From: Paracidovorax sp031843945 | GTDB lineage: Bacteria; Pseudomonadota; Gammaproteobacteria; Burkholderiales; Burkholderiaceae_C | NCBI RefSeq assembly: GCF_031843945.1 | Contig: NZ_JAVTJJ010000001.1 | Location: 496,001-560,000 of the forward strand | Length of the DNA stretch: 64,000 nucleotides | Direction of reading: 5' to 3' | Shown: positions 7,691 through 16,257 of the stretch, piece after piece | How the letters are laid out: each line of letters opens with the position of its first letter | Numbering within the stretch: the stretch's first letter is position 1 | Notes under the pieces: model-generated | The model's input: the letters and a program-made list of their open reading frames with translations, nothing else | Databases searched by the model: none | Told to the model about the DNA's origin: nothing | Translations under genes and position numbers: made by a program

Positions 7691-9889
7691 CTAGAGCGTC
7701 CAGCGCAGGGCCAGCTCGTAGCTGCGCGGTGCGCCCAGCAGGATCTGGTCGGGGTAGAACGGGTCGGACCAGGCGGCGTAGACGCGGTTGCCCAGGTTGC
7801 GCCCGCGCAGCGTGAGCTGCACGCCGCGCGCCACGTCCACCGACAGGGCGGCGTCGAACGCGGTGTAGGCGCTCAGCCGCACGGTGTTGGCGTCGCTGTG
7901 AAAGCGCTCGCCCACATGCCGTACCGACGCCGACAGCTGCATGGGCACGCCCGCGATAAAGCGATACCCCACGCCCGCGTTGGCCACCACGCGTGGAGCG
8001 TTGGGCGGCTGATTGCCCGAGAACGATGCGCCATTGGCCAGCGTGTAGCCGTCGTAGCGCGCACGGTTCAATGCCAGGTTGGACCAGACGCTCCAGCGCG
8101 CATCAGGCCGCAGCGCCACGGAGGCCTCTGCCCCATGCGACTTGAGCGCGCCGGCCTGCGCCAGCTGCTGGCCGCCTTGCGCGGCATAGACGTTGCGGCG
8201 CTCGGTGTCGTAGTACGCAAACGTCCATTCGCCGCGCTGCTGCCAGAACGATTGCTTCACGCCCACCTCGGCGTTGCGCGTGCGGGTCAGATCCAGCGGC
8301 TGGGAGGCGCCCAGCAGAAAGATGTTGTTGGCCGCCACGTCAGCCGCGGTGCCGTACTGGCCGTAAAAGGTGGTGCCGGGCGCCGCCTCCCAGGTCAGGC
8401 CGATGCGGCCGGTGGTGGGGTTCCAGGTCTTCTCATACGGAAAGCCCGTGCGCTGAGCGCCCGCCGCGTTGGCCGAACTGCGGTCCAGCGCGATGCGCTC
8501 GTGCCGCAGCCCGCCGATCAGCGCCACGGCCGGGGTCAGCTTGAGGCGATCTTCCAGCGCCAGCACGGTGTTGCGGATGCGCGTGGTCTGCAGCTGCGTG
8601 GTCAGCCGGCCATAGCTGCCGCGCTGCGGGTCCACCAGGCTCACACTGTCGCCCGGAAAGTTGGCCGCGCCGGGGCGGTCCAGGTCCATGTCGCTGTATT
8701 CGAAGGCGGCCACCACGCGGTTGTCCAGGCCCGCCACACGGCTGTCCCACTGCCATTCGGTCTTGTTGCCCCAGCTGGTCTGGTCCTGGGCGACGTAGAA
8801 GCGCTCGCGGTCGACCAGGCCGGTGGAAGCGTTGAACGCGCTGATCTCGTTGTTGAGCCAGGTGCGGTCGGCGGTGTAGCGCCAGAACTGGCTGCGCAAC
8901 ACCACGGCATCGCTCGCCTGCCACTCGCCGCCGGCGCGCGCCCAAGTCTCGCGCGCTTCGTTGCGGTTGTCCTGCACGTTGTAGTTGGTGCGCAGCGTGC
9001 GCCGGTCGATGGTGACCGGTCCCAGGTCGCTGCCATTGAAACCGGACACGTAGGTGCCCGACACCACGCCACCGCGCGGCTGCACGCCCGCAGCGCCGGC
9101 CGACACCAGCGGCGTGCCCCAGTAGCTGCTGCCGTCATCGCGCTTGGCCTCGCCCGCCACGAAGAGCTTGAGCCCCGGCAGCACGCGCCAGTCGAGCCCG
9201 CCCGACACATGCCGGTTGCGCTGGCCGGTGTCGTCGATGAAGCCATCGCTGTTCGATGCGCTGGCGTCGATTCGGTAGTCGAGGTCTTTCCACGCCGTGG
9301 TGCCACCCGAGCCCATCGACAAGCGCCGGTCGCCGAACGAGCCCACCGACGTGTTCACCTCGGTGCGCACCGGCCCCTGGTGCGGTGCCTTGGTGACGAA
9401 ATTCACCGCGCCACCCGTGGCGCCCTCGCCCGACATCAGCGATGCCGCGCCCTTGAGGAATTCGATGCGTTCCAGGTTGGCCGTGTCCATCACGCGCGAG
9501 GTCATGTTGGGCGGGCCGATCTTGATGCCGTTGTAGAGCGTGTTGATCTGGCTGTTGGCAAAGCCGCGCATCGAGAACGCGCTGGGCTCGGCCGGAAAGT
9601 CTCCGGCCAGCACGCCCACCGCCGCCTGGGCGGCTTCGGTCACCGTGCGCAGGCCGCGCTCGGCCAGCACCTCGCGCGGCACCACGTCGATGGAAGCGGG
9701 CGTTTCGCGCACCGTGAGGCCCAGGCGCGATGCGCTGTCGGTGCGCTGCTCAAGCAACGGGCTGGGCGCAGCGGATTCCTTGACGACGACATCAGGCAAG
9801 GTACCTGAGTTCTGTGCATGCAAAGGGAAAGCAGCGGCCAGGGCGAAAGGCAACACGGCCAGGCGCAGGGAACGAGGAAAGTGGCTCAT
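7691..9889 (-). CDS. TonB-dependent outer-membrane receptor under B12 riboswitch
   Basis: A 732-residue outer-membrane receptor. The chosen ATG at 9889 gives a clean signal peptide ending AAAFPLHA; a longer upstream reading runs into the riboswitch leader. The plug domain has RLGLTVRETPASIDVVPREVL and later FLKGAASLMSGEGATGGAVNFVTK. The C-terminus ends in an aromatic beta-strand (SYELALRWTL) for BAM recognition. By sequence and size it looks like the siderophore-receptor branch rather than the roughly 600-residue BtuB of E. coli, yet it is the first gene after a cobalamin riboswitch and is cotranscribed with an ABC importer. A corrinoid is therefore the likely cargo. It is clearly paralogous to the neighbouring receptor at 10240-12441. 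Confidence 0.85.
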   Translation of the reverse strand: MSHFPRSLRLAVLPFALAAAFPLHAQNSGTLPDVVVKESAAPSPLLEQRTDSASRLGLTVRETPASIDVVPREVLAERGLRTVTEAAQAAVGVLAGDFPAEPSAFSMRGFANSQINTLYNGIKIGPPNMTSRVMDTANLERIEFLKGAASLMSGEGATGGAVNFVTKAPHQGPVRTEVNTSVGSFGDRRLSMGSGGTTAWKDLDYRIDASASNSDGFIDDTGQRNRHVSGGLDWRVLPGLKLFVAGEAKRDDGSSYWGTPLVSAGAAGVQPRGGVVSGTYVSGFNGSDLGPVTIDRRTLRTNYNVQDNRNEARETWARAGGEWQASDAVVLRSQFWRYTADRTWLNNEISAFNASTGLVDRERFYVAQDQTSWGNKTEWQWDSRVAGLDNRVVAAFEYSDMDLDRPGAANFPGDSVSLVDPQRGSYGRLTTQLQTTRIRNTVLALEDRLKLTPAVALIGGLRHERIALDRSSANAAGAQRTGFPYEKTWNPTTGRIGLTWEAAPGTTFYGQYGTAADVAANNIFLLGASQPLDLTRTRNAEVGVKQSFWQQRGEWTFAYYDTERRNVYAAQGGQQLAQAGALKSHGAEASVALRPDARWSVWSNLALNRARYDGYTLANGASFSGNQPPNAPRVVANAGVGYRFIAGVPMQLSASVRHVGERFHSDANTVRLSAYTAFDAALSVDVARGVQLTLRGRNLGNRVYAAWSDPFYPDQILLGAPRSYELALRWTL

Positions 9890-9947
9890 ACGATGATCGA
9901 AGACAAATAGGCCCGGTGCCGGCCTCCCGCCAGCATTGGAGCGTAAA

Positions 9948-9969
9948 GGCCCTGCTCCGTCGGAGCAGA
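9948..9969 (-). promoter_or_regulatory. Hairpin between riboswitch and receptor start
   Basis: Just downstream of the B12 box, the minus strand reads CTGCTCCGACGGAGCAG, a nearly perfect hairpin. It lies between the aptamer and the receptor start (9889) and is a plausible part of the expression platform. There is no U-tract directly behind it, so translational or antitermination control is as likely as intrinsic termination. Confidence 0.45.
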
Positions 9970-10197
9970 ACCCACTTGTTGGCCGGTATCCGGGCTGGCG
10001 GAACAATCCCCTTGAGCCTTCCCAGGTGCTTGTTCAAGGCAATCCAGTGGCTGTGAAAAAGGGGAGCGGGTCACCTATCTGGCGACCCATCCGTTGACCG
10101 TTGCGGGGGCAGCGCAGGCGCAGCACTTTCCTGTTCGGTAGTGCCTCCCTGCTTCCCGTTGAACTGCAGCATGCGAACCATGCCACGAGCACCAACG
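9970..10197 (-). promoter_or_regulatory. Cobalamin (adenosylcobalamin) riboswitch
   Basis: On the minus strand, in order, I read GGTGCTCGTGG, AACGGGAAGCAGG, CTGCCCCCGCAACGGT (10099-10113), CAGCCACTGG, GGGAAGGC, and the B12 box CCCGGATACCGGCC (about 9982-9996). These are the diagnostic conserved blocks of the cobalamin aptamer in the right order and spacing. It lies in the leader of the TonB receptor-btuDFC operon and is expected to repress it when corrinoid is abundant. Confidence 0.95.
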
Positions 10198-10239
10198 GCG
10201 CGATTCTAGGGGCATGGATACAGCGTCAAGCAAGGCCGC

Positions 10240-12441
10240 TCAAAAGTCATACCTGGCAGACAACTCGAACGTGCGCTGTGGAGCGAGCAGCACCTGGCTG
10301 GTGGCCCGGCCTGCATAACTGGCATACAGCTTGTCCGTCAAATTGCGCACTCGGAAGGTGAGCAACACGGGCCTCACGCGCCAACTGGCCGCCACGTCGG
10401 CCGTGGTGTAGCCGTTGATACGGATCTGATTGGCGTTGTCCGTGTACATCTTGCCGGTGCGGTTGACCGAGAGGAACAGATCCACCGGGACGTCCTTGAA
10501 CCGGTAGTTGGCGAACAGGTTCACGATGCGCTCGGGCACGTTGGGCGGCGTGTTGCCCACGCGCGATACCCCGCCCGCCTCGGTCAGCGTATCGAAGCGC
10601 GCATCCAAAGCCGCCACGTTGCCCGACAGCGTGAGCTGCTTCGTGGCGCGCCAGGCGGCCGCCAACTCCACTCCGCGCGAGGATTGCTGGCCATTGTTGA
10701 CGGTGACATTCGCGTCGTTCGGGTCGCGCGAGAGCACGTTGTCCAGGGTGATGTGGTAGGCGGCGGCCGTCCATTCCACCGTGGCAAAACTCTGCTTGAA
10801 CCCGACCTCCAACTGCTTGCCCTTGGACTGTGGGAACCTCGCGTTGCCCGCCGACAGCAAGAAGAGAGAGCCCACCGGAATGGTGGCATTGGTGTACTGC
10901 GCGTAGACAGAAGACTCTTTACTGAGGTCGAACACCGTGCCCAGGCGTGCGGAGTTGGCGGAGTACTTCGTGCCAAAGGCGCTGAAAGTGCCGAGGTTGA
11001 GGTCGGTCACGCTGCGGTCCACGTCCACACGGTCATGGCGCAGGCCGCCCACCAATGTCCAGGCAGGGGTGAGCTTGAGCGAATCTTCGGCAAAGACCGA
11101 GGTGCTGCGCACATCCGAGGTGAAGTTGGTGCGGTTGCCACCGCCGGCCATGAGGGCCGGGTCGTCGTTGTAATTGCCCACCACCGGGTCGAACAGCGGC
11201 ACGCGAAGGCTGGCAGCGGTGGCGGCCGAGCCGTTCGAAAAGCGCCGCGTGTTGTCGAAATCTGTCTTGCTGATCTCGCCGCCCACCACGAACTTGTTTG
11301 CCATGCCCGCAAGGCGCCCCTGGTGCGACGCATCCAGCCGGTTGGACAGGTAGTGCTGGTCGTGCGCGATGGTGGTCTGGTCGCGCGTGATGGATGCGGG
11401 GGCGGTGAACGCCGCGCTCTCGGAATTGCGCCACAGCCGGTCGACCTTGTTGGCCGTCAATTCATTGCGCAGCGTCCATTCAGGCGTCACGCGGCTGGTG
11501 ATACGGGCGCGCAGCCAGTAGGCCTCGGACTGGTTCTTGTCGTCCAGTATGTTGTAGTTGGTGCGTGCGATGCGCCGGTCCACCACGCGCCCGTCGGGCG
11601 TGCTGACCACGTTGGTGGGCTCGGTGGAAAGGCTGCGCGGGATGAGTGGCGTGCCCCAGTAGGCATGGCCCTCGTCGCGCGAGTAGTCGAACGAAAGGTC
11701 GAGCCGGGTAGCGCGCGCCACGTCGAACGACAGGCCTGTGGTCAGGTGTTCTAGCTTCTCGCTGTTGCGGTCGATGGTTCCCACGCGGGAGTCGTTGCGG
11801 CTGTAGTCGATGCGGTAGGCGCCGGTCTCGCCCACCGCGCCGCCCAGGCCCACGGCGGCACGGGTCGAGCCATAGCTGCCGTAAGACAACAGGGCTTCGC
11901 GGCCGGGGTTGCCGCGGTCGGGCCGCTTGGTCTGGAAGTTGACGATGCCGCCGATGGCGCTGTCGCCCTGCAGCACCGACGCCGGGCCCTTGAGCACCTC
12001 GATGCGCTCGTAATTCCAGGTGTCTTCCACCCGGTTGGTCACGCCCGCGCCGGACATGCGCACGCCGTCGTACAGGTACAGCACATTGGTGAAGCCGCGC
12101 ATCGACAGCGTGGTGGGTGCCGCGGGCGTGCCACCGCCCGCCATGCCGGCCGCGCCGCGCAACGCTTCGCTCAAGGTGCGTGCGCCGCGCTCTTGCATCA
12201 CGTCCTGCGAAATGATTTCCACCGATGCGGGAGTTTCCCGCAGCGTGAGCCCCAAGCGCGATGCGCTGGTGCTGCGGTTGTCCAGCTGCAGGCTGTCGCG
12301 GTCCTGCCCGCTCTGTATGTTGACGGCGGGCAGTTCGCGCTCGGGCTCTGGGGTCTGGGCCCAGCTGGCCTGCGTGGCAGCGGCCACCGCCAGCGCCACG
12401 GCGGTTCGGTTGAATCGGTTGAATCGGTTGAATCGGTTCAT
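10240..12441 (-). CDS. TonB-dependent receptor of the Fur-box ABC-2 cluster
   Basis: A 733-residue outer-membrane receptor. The ATG at 12441 yields a signal peptide ending QASWAQ, preceded by an odd run MNRFNRFNRFNR coded by a 9-bp tandem repeat. The plug shows RLGLTLRETPASVEIISQDVM and EVLKGPASVLQGDSAIGG; the C-terminus is ELSARYDF, a typical terminal strand. It is last in a minus-strand set with two DUF3526 permeases and an ATPase, 56 bp after the nearer permease. The ligand is unknown. The adjacent Fur-family regulator and Fur-like palindrome suggest a metal or metallophore. It resembles the neighbouring B12-controlled receptor throughout (for example YWGTPL and TNYN in matching positions), so the two are likely duplicates that diverged in regulation. 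Confidence 0.85.
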   Translation of the reverse strand: MNRFNRFNRFNRTAVALAVAAATQASWAQTPEPERELPAVNIQSGQDRDSLQLDNRSTSASRLGLTLRETPASVEIISQDVMQERGARTLSEALRGAAGMAGGGTPAAPTTLSMRGFTNVLYLYDGVRMSGAGVTNRVEDTWNYERIEVLKGPASVLQGDSAIGGIVNFQTKRPDRGNPGREALLSYGSYGSTRAAVGLGGAVGETGAYRIDYSRNDSRVGTIDRNSEKLEHLTTGLSFDVARATRLDLSFDYSRDEGHAYWGTPLIPRSLSTEPTNVVSTPDGRVVDRRIARTNYNILDDKNQSEAYWLRARITSRVTPEWTLRNELTANKVDRLWRNSESAAFTAPASITRDQTTIAHDQHYLSNRLDASHQGRLAGMANKFVVGGEISKTDFDNTRRFSNGSAATAASLRVPLFDPVVGNYNDDPALMAGGGNRTNFTSDVRSTSVFAEDSLKLTPAWTLVGGLRHDRVDVDRSVTDLNLGTFSAFGTKYSANSARLGTVFDLSKESSVYAQYTNATIPVGSLFLLSAGNARFPQSKGKQLEVGFKQSFATVEWTAAAYHITLDNVLSRDPNDANVTVNNGQQSSRGVELAAAWRATKQLTLSGNVAALDARFDTLTEAGGVSRVGNTPPNVPERIVNLFANYRFKDVPVDLFLSVNRTGKMYTDNANQIRINGYTTADVAASWRVRPVLLTFRVRNLTDKLYASYAGRATSQVLLAPQRTFELSARYDF
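12403..12440 (-). repeat. 9-bp tandem repeat in receptor signal peptide
   Basis: On the plus strand CGGTTGAAT occurs three times in perfect tandem (12408-12434), flanked by partial copies. On the coding strand this gives repeated Asn-Arg-Phe in the n-region directly after the start codon. Nine bases is three codons, so copy-number change would lengthen or shorten the leader without a frameshift. Confidence 0.85.
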
Positions 12442-12497
12442 GGGATCGTCTTCTCGGGGTTCTTCTTGGGATGGATAGGCGTGATCGGATCTGGCCG

Positions 12498-13958
12498 CTA
12501 CACCACGCGGTAGCGGCGCAGCCGCCAGAGCGCTATGCCCAGCAGCACCAGGGTGGGCAGCAGCAGTTGCAGCACGGCCCGCGCGGCCTGGGCCTGCACG
12601 GTGCCCGGCGCTTCGTCGCGCCACGCAAAGGCAGGGATGTGCGCGAAGTCCGCCTCGGTGATGGCCAGGCCGCCGTCGATGCGGGGAAAGAAGAAGTCCT
12701 TCCATGCCTGGTGGTATGCGTTGACCTGCGCCATGAACCAGGCGTTGCGGCTGTGGCCCGTGCCCGCCAGTGCGGTGATTCCCTCGTACGCCACCGCTGC
12801 CGGAGACACGGCGCCCCAGCGGGCCACCAGCGCCTGCTGGCGGGCCTGCTGCGCGTCGAAGCGATCTAGCTCTGGCTGCAGCGTGTCGTCCACCTTGCGC
12901 TGGATGCGGTAGTTGGCCATGGCCCGCCCGCTCATGGCCAGGCGGCCGTCCTTGGGCACCAGCACGTCGGGCTTGTCCACATGCTCGTAGTCGGTGGCCA
13001 GCAGTGCGGCGTTCTGCGACATGGCCTGCGCGGTGACCACGCGGGTGCGCGTGGCCAGTTCGGCACGCGAGGGGGCCGGGCTGGTGTGCGTGACCGCGAT
13101 GTTCAGCAGCACCGGCACCACCAGCACCAGCACCACCCAGCCGATGATCAGCACCATCGCATTGGTGGCCGAAGACCGGCCGAAGGCATTCACCGCCACC
13201 ACCGCCGTGAACCAGAAGAGCGCATAGGCCCCCACCACCAGCGCCCACCACAGCGTGGCGCCGGGCATGGCCAGGGCCTGCGGGCGGGCCACCAGCAGCA
13301 CGGCCAGCGGCACCAGCACGGCGGCCCCCAGCAGCACCGCCGCGCGCACGGCGATTTTGCCGGCGATGAGCGTGGGCAGTGCCAGAGGCTGCGAGAGCAG
13401 CAGGCGCAAGGTGCCGTCTTCCTTCTCGCCCGACAACAGGTTGTAGCTGAGCGCGAAGATCAGCAGCGGCAGCAGGTACACCACCACGAACGCCAGGTCG
13501 AAGTGCCCGCTGAGCAGGTGCCAGGGGTTCTCGATGTCGTTGTTGTGCAGGAAGTTGACCTTGCTCTGGTGCGTGACCTTGAACTGCGCGGGGAACAGGT
13601 CGGTCTGCCCCAGAGCCACCGGCGCCAGCGCGGCGCTGGGCATCACGGCGTATTGCGCGCCCAGGCCGCTCGCCATATTGGCGGGGTTGGCCGGGTTGCC
13701 GAACGGCGTAGGCGTTTCGCTGCCCGCCGTGATGCGCTGGAGCTGCGCCAGCTGGTCGGCGCGCGCCTGCACATCGGCCGCTACCAAGGCCGCCTGCGCA
13801 GTGTCGCGATGCGTGGTCTGCAGCACACCGTTGAAGAGCGCGTAGCCGATGAGCAGCAGGAACAGGCCGCCCACCCACCACAGGCTGCGCTCCTTGAGCA
13901 GCAAGCGCAGCTCTTGCCGGGCGACCATGCGAAATCGTTGGAACTGAAATACTTGCAC
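12498..13958 (-). CDS. ABC-2 type permease, DUF3526/NosY-like, subunit 1
   Basis: A 486-residue membrane protein from a GTG at 13958, which has AGGAAA at ribosome-binding distance. An ATG at 13928 (MVARQELRLLLKERS) is an alternative. The architecture is one N-terminal membrane helix (WWVGGLFLLLIGYALF), a long extracytoplasmic segment of about 130 residues, then a cluster of five helices containing LLSGEKEDGTLRLLLSQPL, the coupling motif of ABC-2 permeases, and a last helix near the C-terminus. Internal permease domains with large periplasmic insertions are typical of DUF3526 proteins. It is paired with the next gene upstream (11-bp gap) and a single ATPase, so the transporter is probably a heterodimeric permease. 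Transport direction is not evident. Confidence 0.8.
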   Translation of the reverse strand: MQVFQFQRFRMVARQELRLLLKERSLWWVGGLFLLLIGYALFNGVLQTTHRDTAQAALVAADVQARADQLAQLQRITAGSETPTPFGNPANPANMASGLGAQYAVMPSAALAPVALGQTDLFPAQFKVTHQSKVNFLHNNDIENPWHLLSGHFDLAFVVVYLLPLLIFALSYNLLSGEKEDGTLRLLLSQPLALPTLIAGKIAVRAAVLLGAAVLVPLAVLLVARPQALAMPGATLWWALVVGAYALFWFTAVVAVNAFGRSSATNAMVLIIGWVVLVLVVPVLLNIAVTHTSPAPSRAELATRTRVVTAQAMSQNAALLATDYEHVDKPDVLVPKDGRLAMSGRAMANYRIQRKVDDTLQPELDRFDAQQARQQALVARWGAVSPAAVAYEGITALAGTGHSRNAWFMAQVNAYHQAWKDFFFPRIDGGLAITEADFAHIPAFAWRDEAPGTVQAQAARAVLQLLLPTLVLLGIALWRLRRYRVV

Positions 13959-13969
13959 GGATGGTTTCC

Positions 13970-15367
13970 TTACAGCGCCCGCTGGCGCGCCACGGCAGCC
14001 CAGGCGAAGGCAACGGCCAGCGCCAGGCTGGCGCACAGCACCGCCAGGCTCGCGCCGCTGCGGGCCAGGGCCCAGCCCACGGAGGGCGCGTGGTACTCGA
14101 AAGCCGGCACGCGCGCCCACAGCGACGGGCTGGCCTGGTAGGCGAAGTGCTGGTGGCCCAGCGGGTCGGCGTGCTCCACCAGGTCCTGGCTCACGATGTC
14201 CTGGATGACGCGGCGGTGGCGCTCCGCAGCGGTGGTGAAATCACGGTGGTGCACAAAGTCGGTGCCTGCCATGGCGGTGGAGAAGGTGCGAATGGCCAGC
14301 AGCGGCATCAACAGGCCACCGGCTTCCTGCACCGCCTGCTGGTTCTCCCAGGTGTCCCACAGCCGGCCGAAATGGCGGTCGTACACGGCGTAGCTGGACT
14401 GGTCATCGAGCTTGAGGGCGATGCCCCACTTGTTGAGCGGCACATCGCGGCTCCAGCGCTCGGTGGTGCCAAAGGCCTGCATCCACACCTTGTCGGAGGT
14501 GGCCTTGCGGTCGGCATCCAGCGCCTGGTTGAATTCGAGCCGCGTCGGGCTGGGGAACACGGCGCGCGACAGCTCGGACATCACGCGCGGCGCCACTACG
14601 GTGTTGGCGATCCACAGCGCCAGCAGCACGGTGATGGCCACGCGCGAGGTGCGCGATGCGGCCGACACACCGAGCGTGATGAACACGAAGATCGCCAGGT
14701 ACAGCGCATAGCCCAGCGCCAGGCCGGCAAAGCGCAGCAAGGCGTCGCCGCGCTCGCCACCGGCGGCAGACAGCGCCACCACCGCCGCCGCAATCAGCGC
14801 GGCCGGCAGCAGCAACGCCGCCAGTCCCATGCCCAGCGCGGCCGCCTTGCCCCACAGCAGGCGCAGCGGCGGCACGCCCAGGCTCAGCGTCTGGCGCAAG
14901 ATGCCCTGCTCGCGCTCGCCCGCAAACGCGTTGAAGCCCAGCACCACCACCAGCAAAGGGCCCAGCACCTGCAGGATCCAGCCCACCGACAGATCGCCAA
15001 AGCGCTGCAGGCCGGTGGCGTCCTGCGCGGGGCGGAACTTCACCTCGCTTTGCCGGTGCGCCTGCAGCCACACCGTGCTGCCGATGTAGGGGTTGATGCC
15101 GGGGTCCAGCAGCGCCAGTGCCGCGTCGGGCTTGAAGGCGTGCATGCCCTGGTGCGCAGCGTCGTGCGGATGGCGTGCGCCCTGCCGCAACCAGTCCTGA
15201 TAGTCGGAATTCTGCGCAGCAGCCTGCTCTGCGCGTGCTTCCTTCTGGTGGCCGTAACCCACGGCCAGCGCGGTGAACAGCAGCAGCATGACCAGGCCGC
15301 CCGCCCAGTACAGCCGCCCGTCGCGCAGGCGCTCGCGCAGGTCCTTGAAGGCAATCAGCCAGATCAT
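13970..15367 (-). CDS. ABC-2 type permease, DUF3526 family, subunit 2
   Basis: A 465-residue membrane protein with the same plan as its neighbour: N-terminal helix (YWAGGLVMLLLFTALAVGY), a large periplasmic loop, VLGFNAFAGEREQGILRQTLS as the coupling segment, a bundle of helices, a second periplasmic region and a C-terminal helix. The start overlaps the ATPase stop by 4 bases (15364-15367). The two permeases are distant paralogues. DUF3526 permeases are associated with TonB receptors and copper or other metal loci in several lineages; no substrate can be assigned from this sequence. Confidence 0.8.
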   Translation of the reverse strand: MIWLIAFKDLRERLRDGRLYWAGGLVMLLLFTALAVGYGHQKEARAEQAAAQNSDYQDWLRQGARHPHDAAHQGMHAFKPDAALALLDPGINPYIGSTVWLQAHRQSEVKFRPAQDATGLQRFGDLSVGWILQVLGPLLVVVLGFNAFAGEREQGILRQTLSLGVPPLRLLWGKAAALGMGLAALLLPAALIAAAVVALSAAGGERGDALLRFAGLALGYALYLAIFVFITLGVSAASRTSRVAITVLLALWIANTVVAPRVMSELSRAVFPSPTRLEFNQALDADRKATSDKVWMQAFGTTERWSRDVPLNKWGIALKLDDQSSYAVYDRHFGRLWDTWENQQAVQEAGGLLMPLLAIRTFSTAMAGTDFVHHRDFTTAAERHRRVIQDIVSQDLVEHADPLGHQHFAYQASPSLWARVPAFEYHAPSVGWALARSGASLAVLCASLALAVAFAWAAVARQRAL

Positions 15368-16074
15368 TGGCCGCCCCGCATGTGCCGCAGGTACAGGGCC
15401 TGCAGGTCGGTGTCGCTGATCTGCTGGCTGTCCAGGCTCTCGACCAGGCGCCCCTCTTTCATGATGCCAATGCGCGTTGCCGTCTGCTTGGCGTGGAACA
15501 GGTCGTGCGTGGTGGCCAGAATGGCCACGCCCGCGTCGCTCGCACGCTGCAGCAGCGTGGTGAACTCGGCCGCGGCATGCGGGTCGAGGCCCGAGGTGGG
15601 CTCGTCCAGCAGCAGCGCCTTGGCGTCCTTGGCCAGCGCCACGGCGATCCAGATCTTCTGGCGCATGCCTTTGGAATACGCGGCCACCCGCTTGTCGGCT
15701 GCGCCGGCGTCGAGCCCCACCTGCGCCATCAGCTCCAGCAGGCGCGTGCGTGGCGGTGGCTCACCCAGCGCCAGCGCCGCAAAGTAGCGCAGGTTTTCCA
15801 GACCGGTCAGCGTGCCGTACAGATTCACCTGCTCTGGGATGTAGGCCACGTACTGCTTGGTGGCGACCGGCTCCAGCGCGACATCCACCCCCTGGATCAA
15901 CGCCTTGCCGCCATCGGCGTCGATGAAGTTCAGAAACAGGTTGACCGTGGTCGTCTTGCCCGCCCCGTTAGCGCCCAGCAGGCAGTAGATCTCGCCTGGG
16001 CGGATGAGCAAGTCGAGCGGATGCAGGGCGATGTGTGCGCCGTAGCGTTTGGTCAGGCCGATGGCTTCAAGCAC
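15364..16074 (-). CDS. ABC transporter ATP-binding protein (NosF/CcmA-like)
   Basis: A 236-residue ATPase from a GTG at 16074, with GGAG about ten bases upstream; the open frame extends far upstream but that part overlaps the fur-like gene antisense and has no family similarity. Walker A is LGANGAGKTTT, the signature YSKGMRQKIWIAVAL, and Walker B ALLLDEPTSGLDP, as in the DRR/NosF/ABC-2 exporter class. It is the first gene of the four-gene set, with the Fur-like palindrome about 110 bp upstream. It probably energises both DUF3526 permeases. Confidence 0.85.
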   Translation of the reverse strand: MLEAIGLTKRYGAHIALHPLDLLIRPGEIYCLLGANGAGKTTTVNLFLNFIDADGGKALIQGVDVALEPVATKQYVAYIPEQVNLYGTLTGLENLRYFAALALGEPPPRTRLLELMAQVGLDAGAADKRVAAYSKGMRQKIWIAVALAKDAKALLLDEPTSGLDPHAAAEFTTLLQRASDAGVAILATTHDLFHAKQTATRIGIMKEGRLVESLDSQQISDTDLQALYLRHMRGGQ

Positions 16075-16180
16075 GAGGATTTTTCTCCAGTCGGACGCAG
16101 GAAAAGAGGCAGGCTCGCTACGACGACCGGACAGTCCGTGCGTAACCCTGGAAACTTGGCGTTGCAAGATCAGTCGAAAA

Positions 16181-16202
16181 TGATAATGCATTATCGATAT
16201 CA
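16181..16202. promoter_or_regulatory. Fur/Zur-like palindrome between divergent genes
   Basis: GATAATGCATTATC (16182-16195) is a perfect palindrome, followed by GATATCA so that outer TGATA/TATCA arms also pair. It resembles the Fur consensus GATAATNATTATC and lies in the divergent promoter region of a Fur-family gene and the ABC transporter/TonB receptor genes. It is therefore the likely operator of that regulator. Confidence 0.7.
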
Positions 16203-16257
16203 TCAAAACAGAAACTGGCGCTGACTGGGGCTCGATCACGCACCCCACCGATAATTC

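Noticed and set aside
10240..14013. Single 1257-codon frame joining permease antiphase sequence to the TonB receptor
   Set aside because: The receptor has its own start and signal peptide at 12441. The upstream part is out of phase with the real permease gene and has no family similarity.
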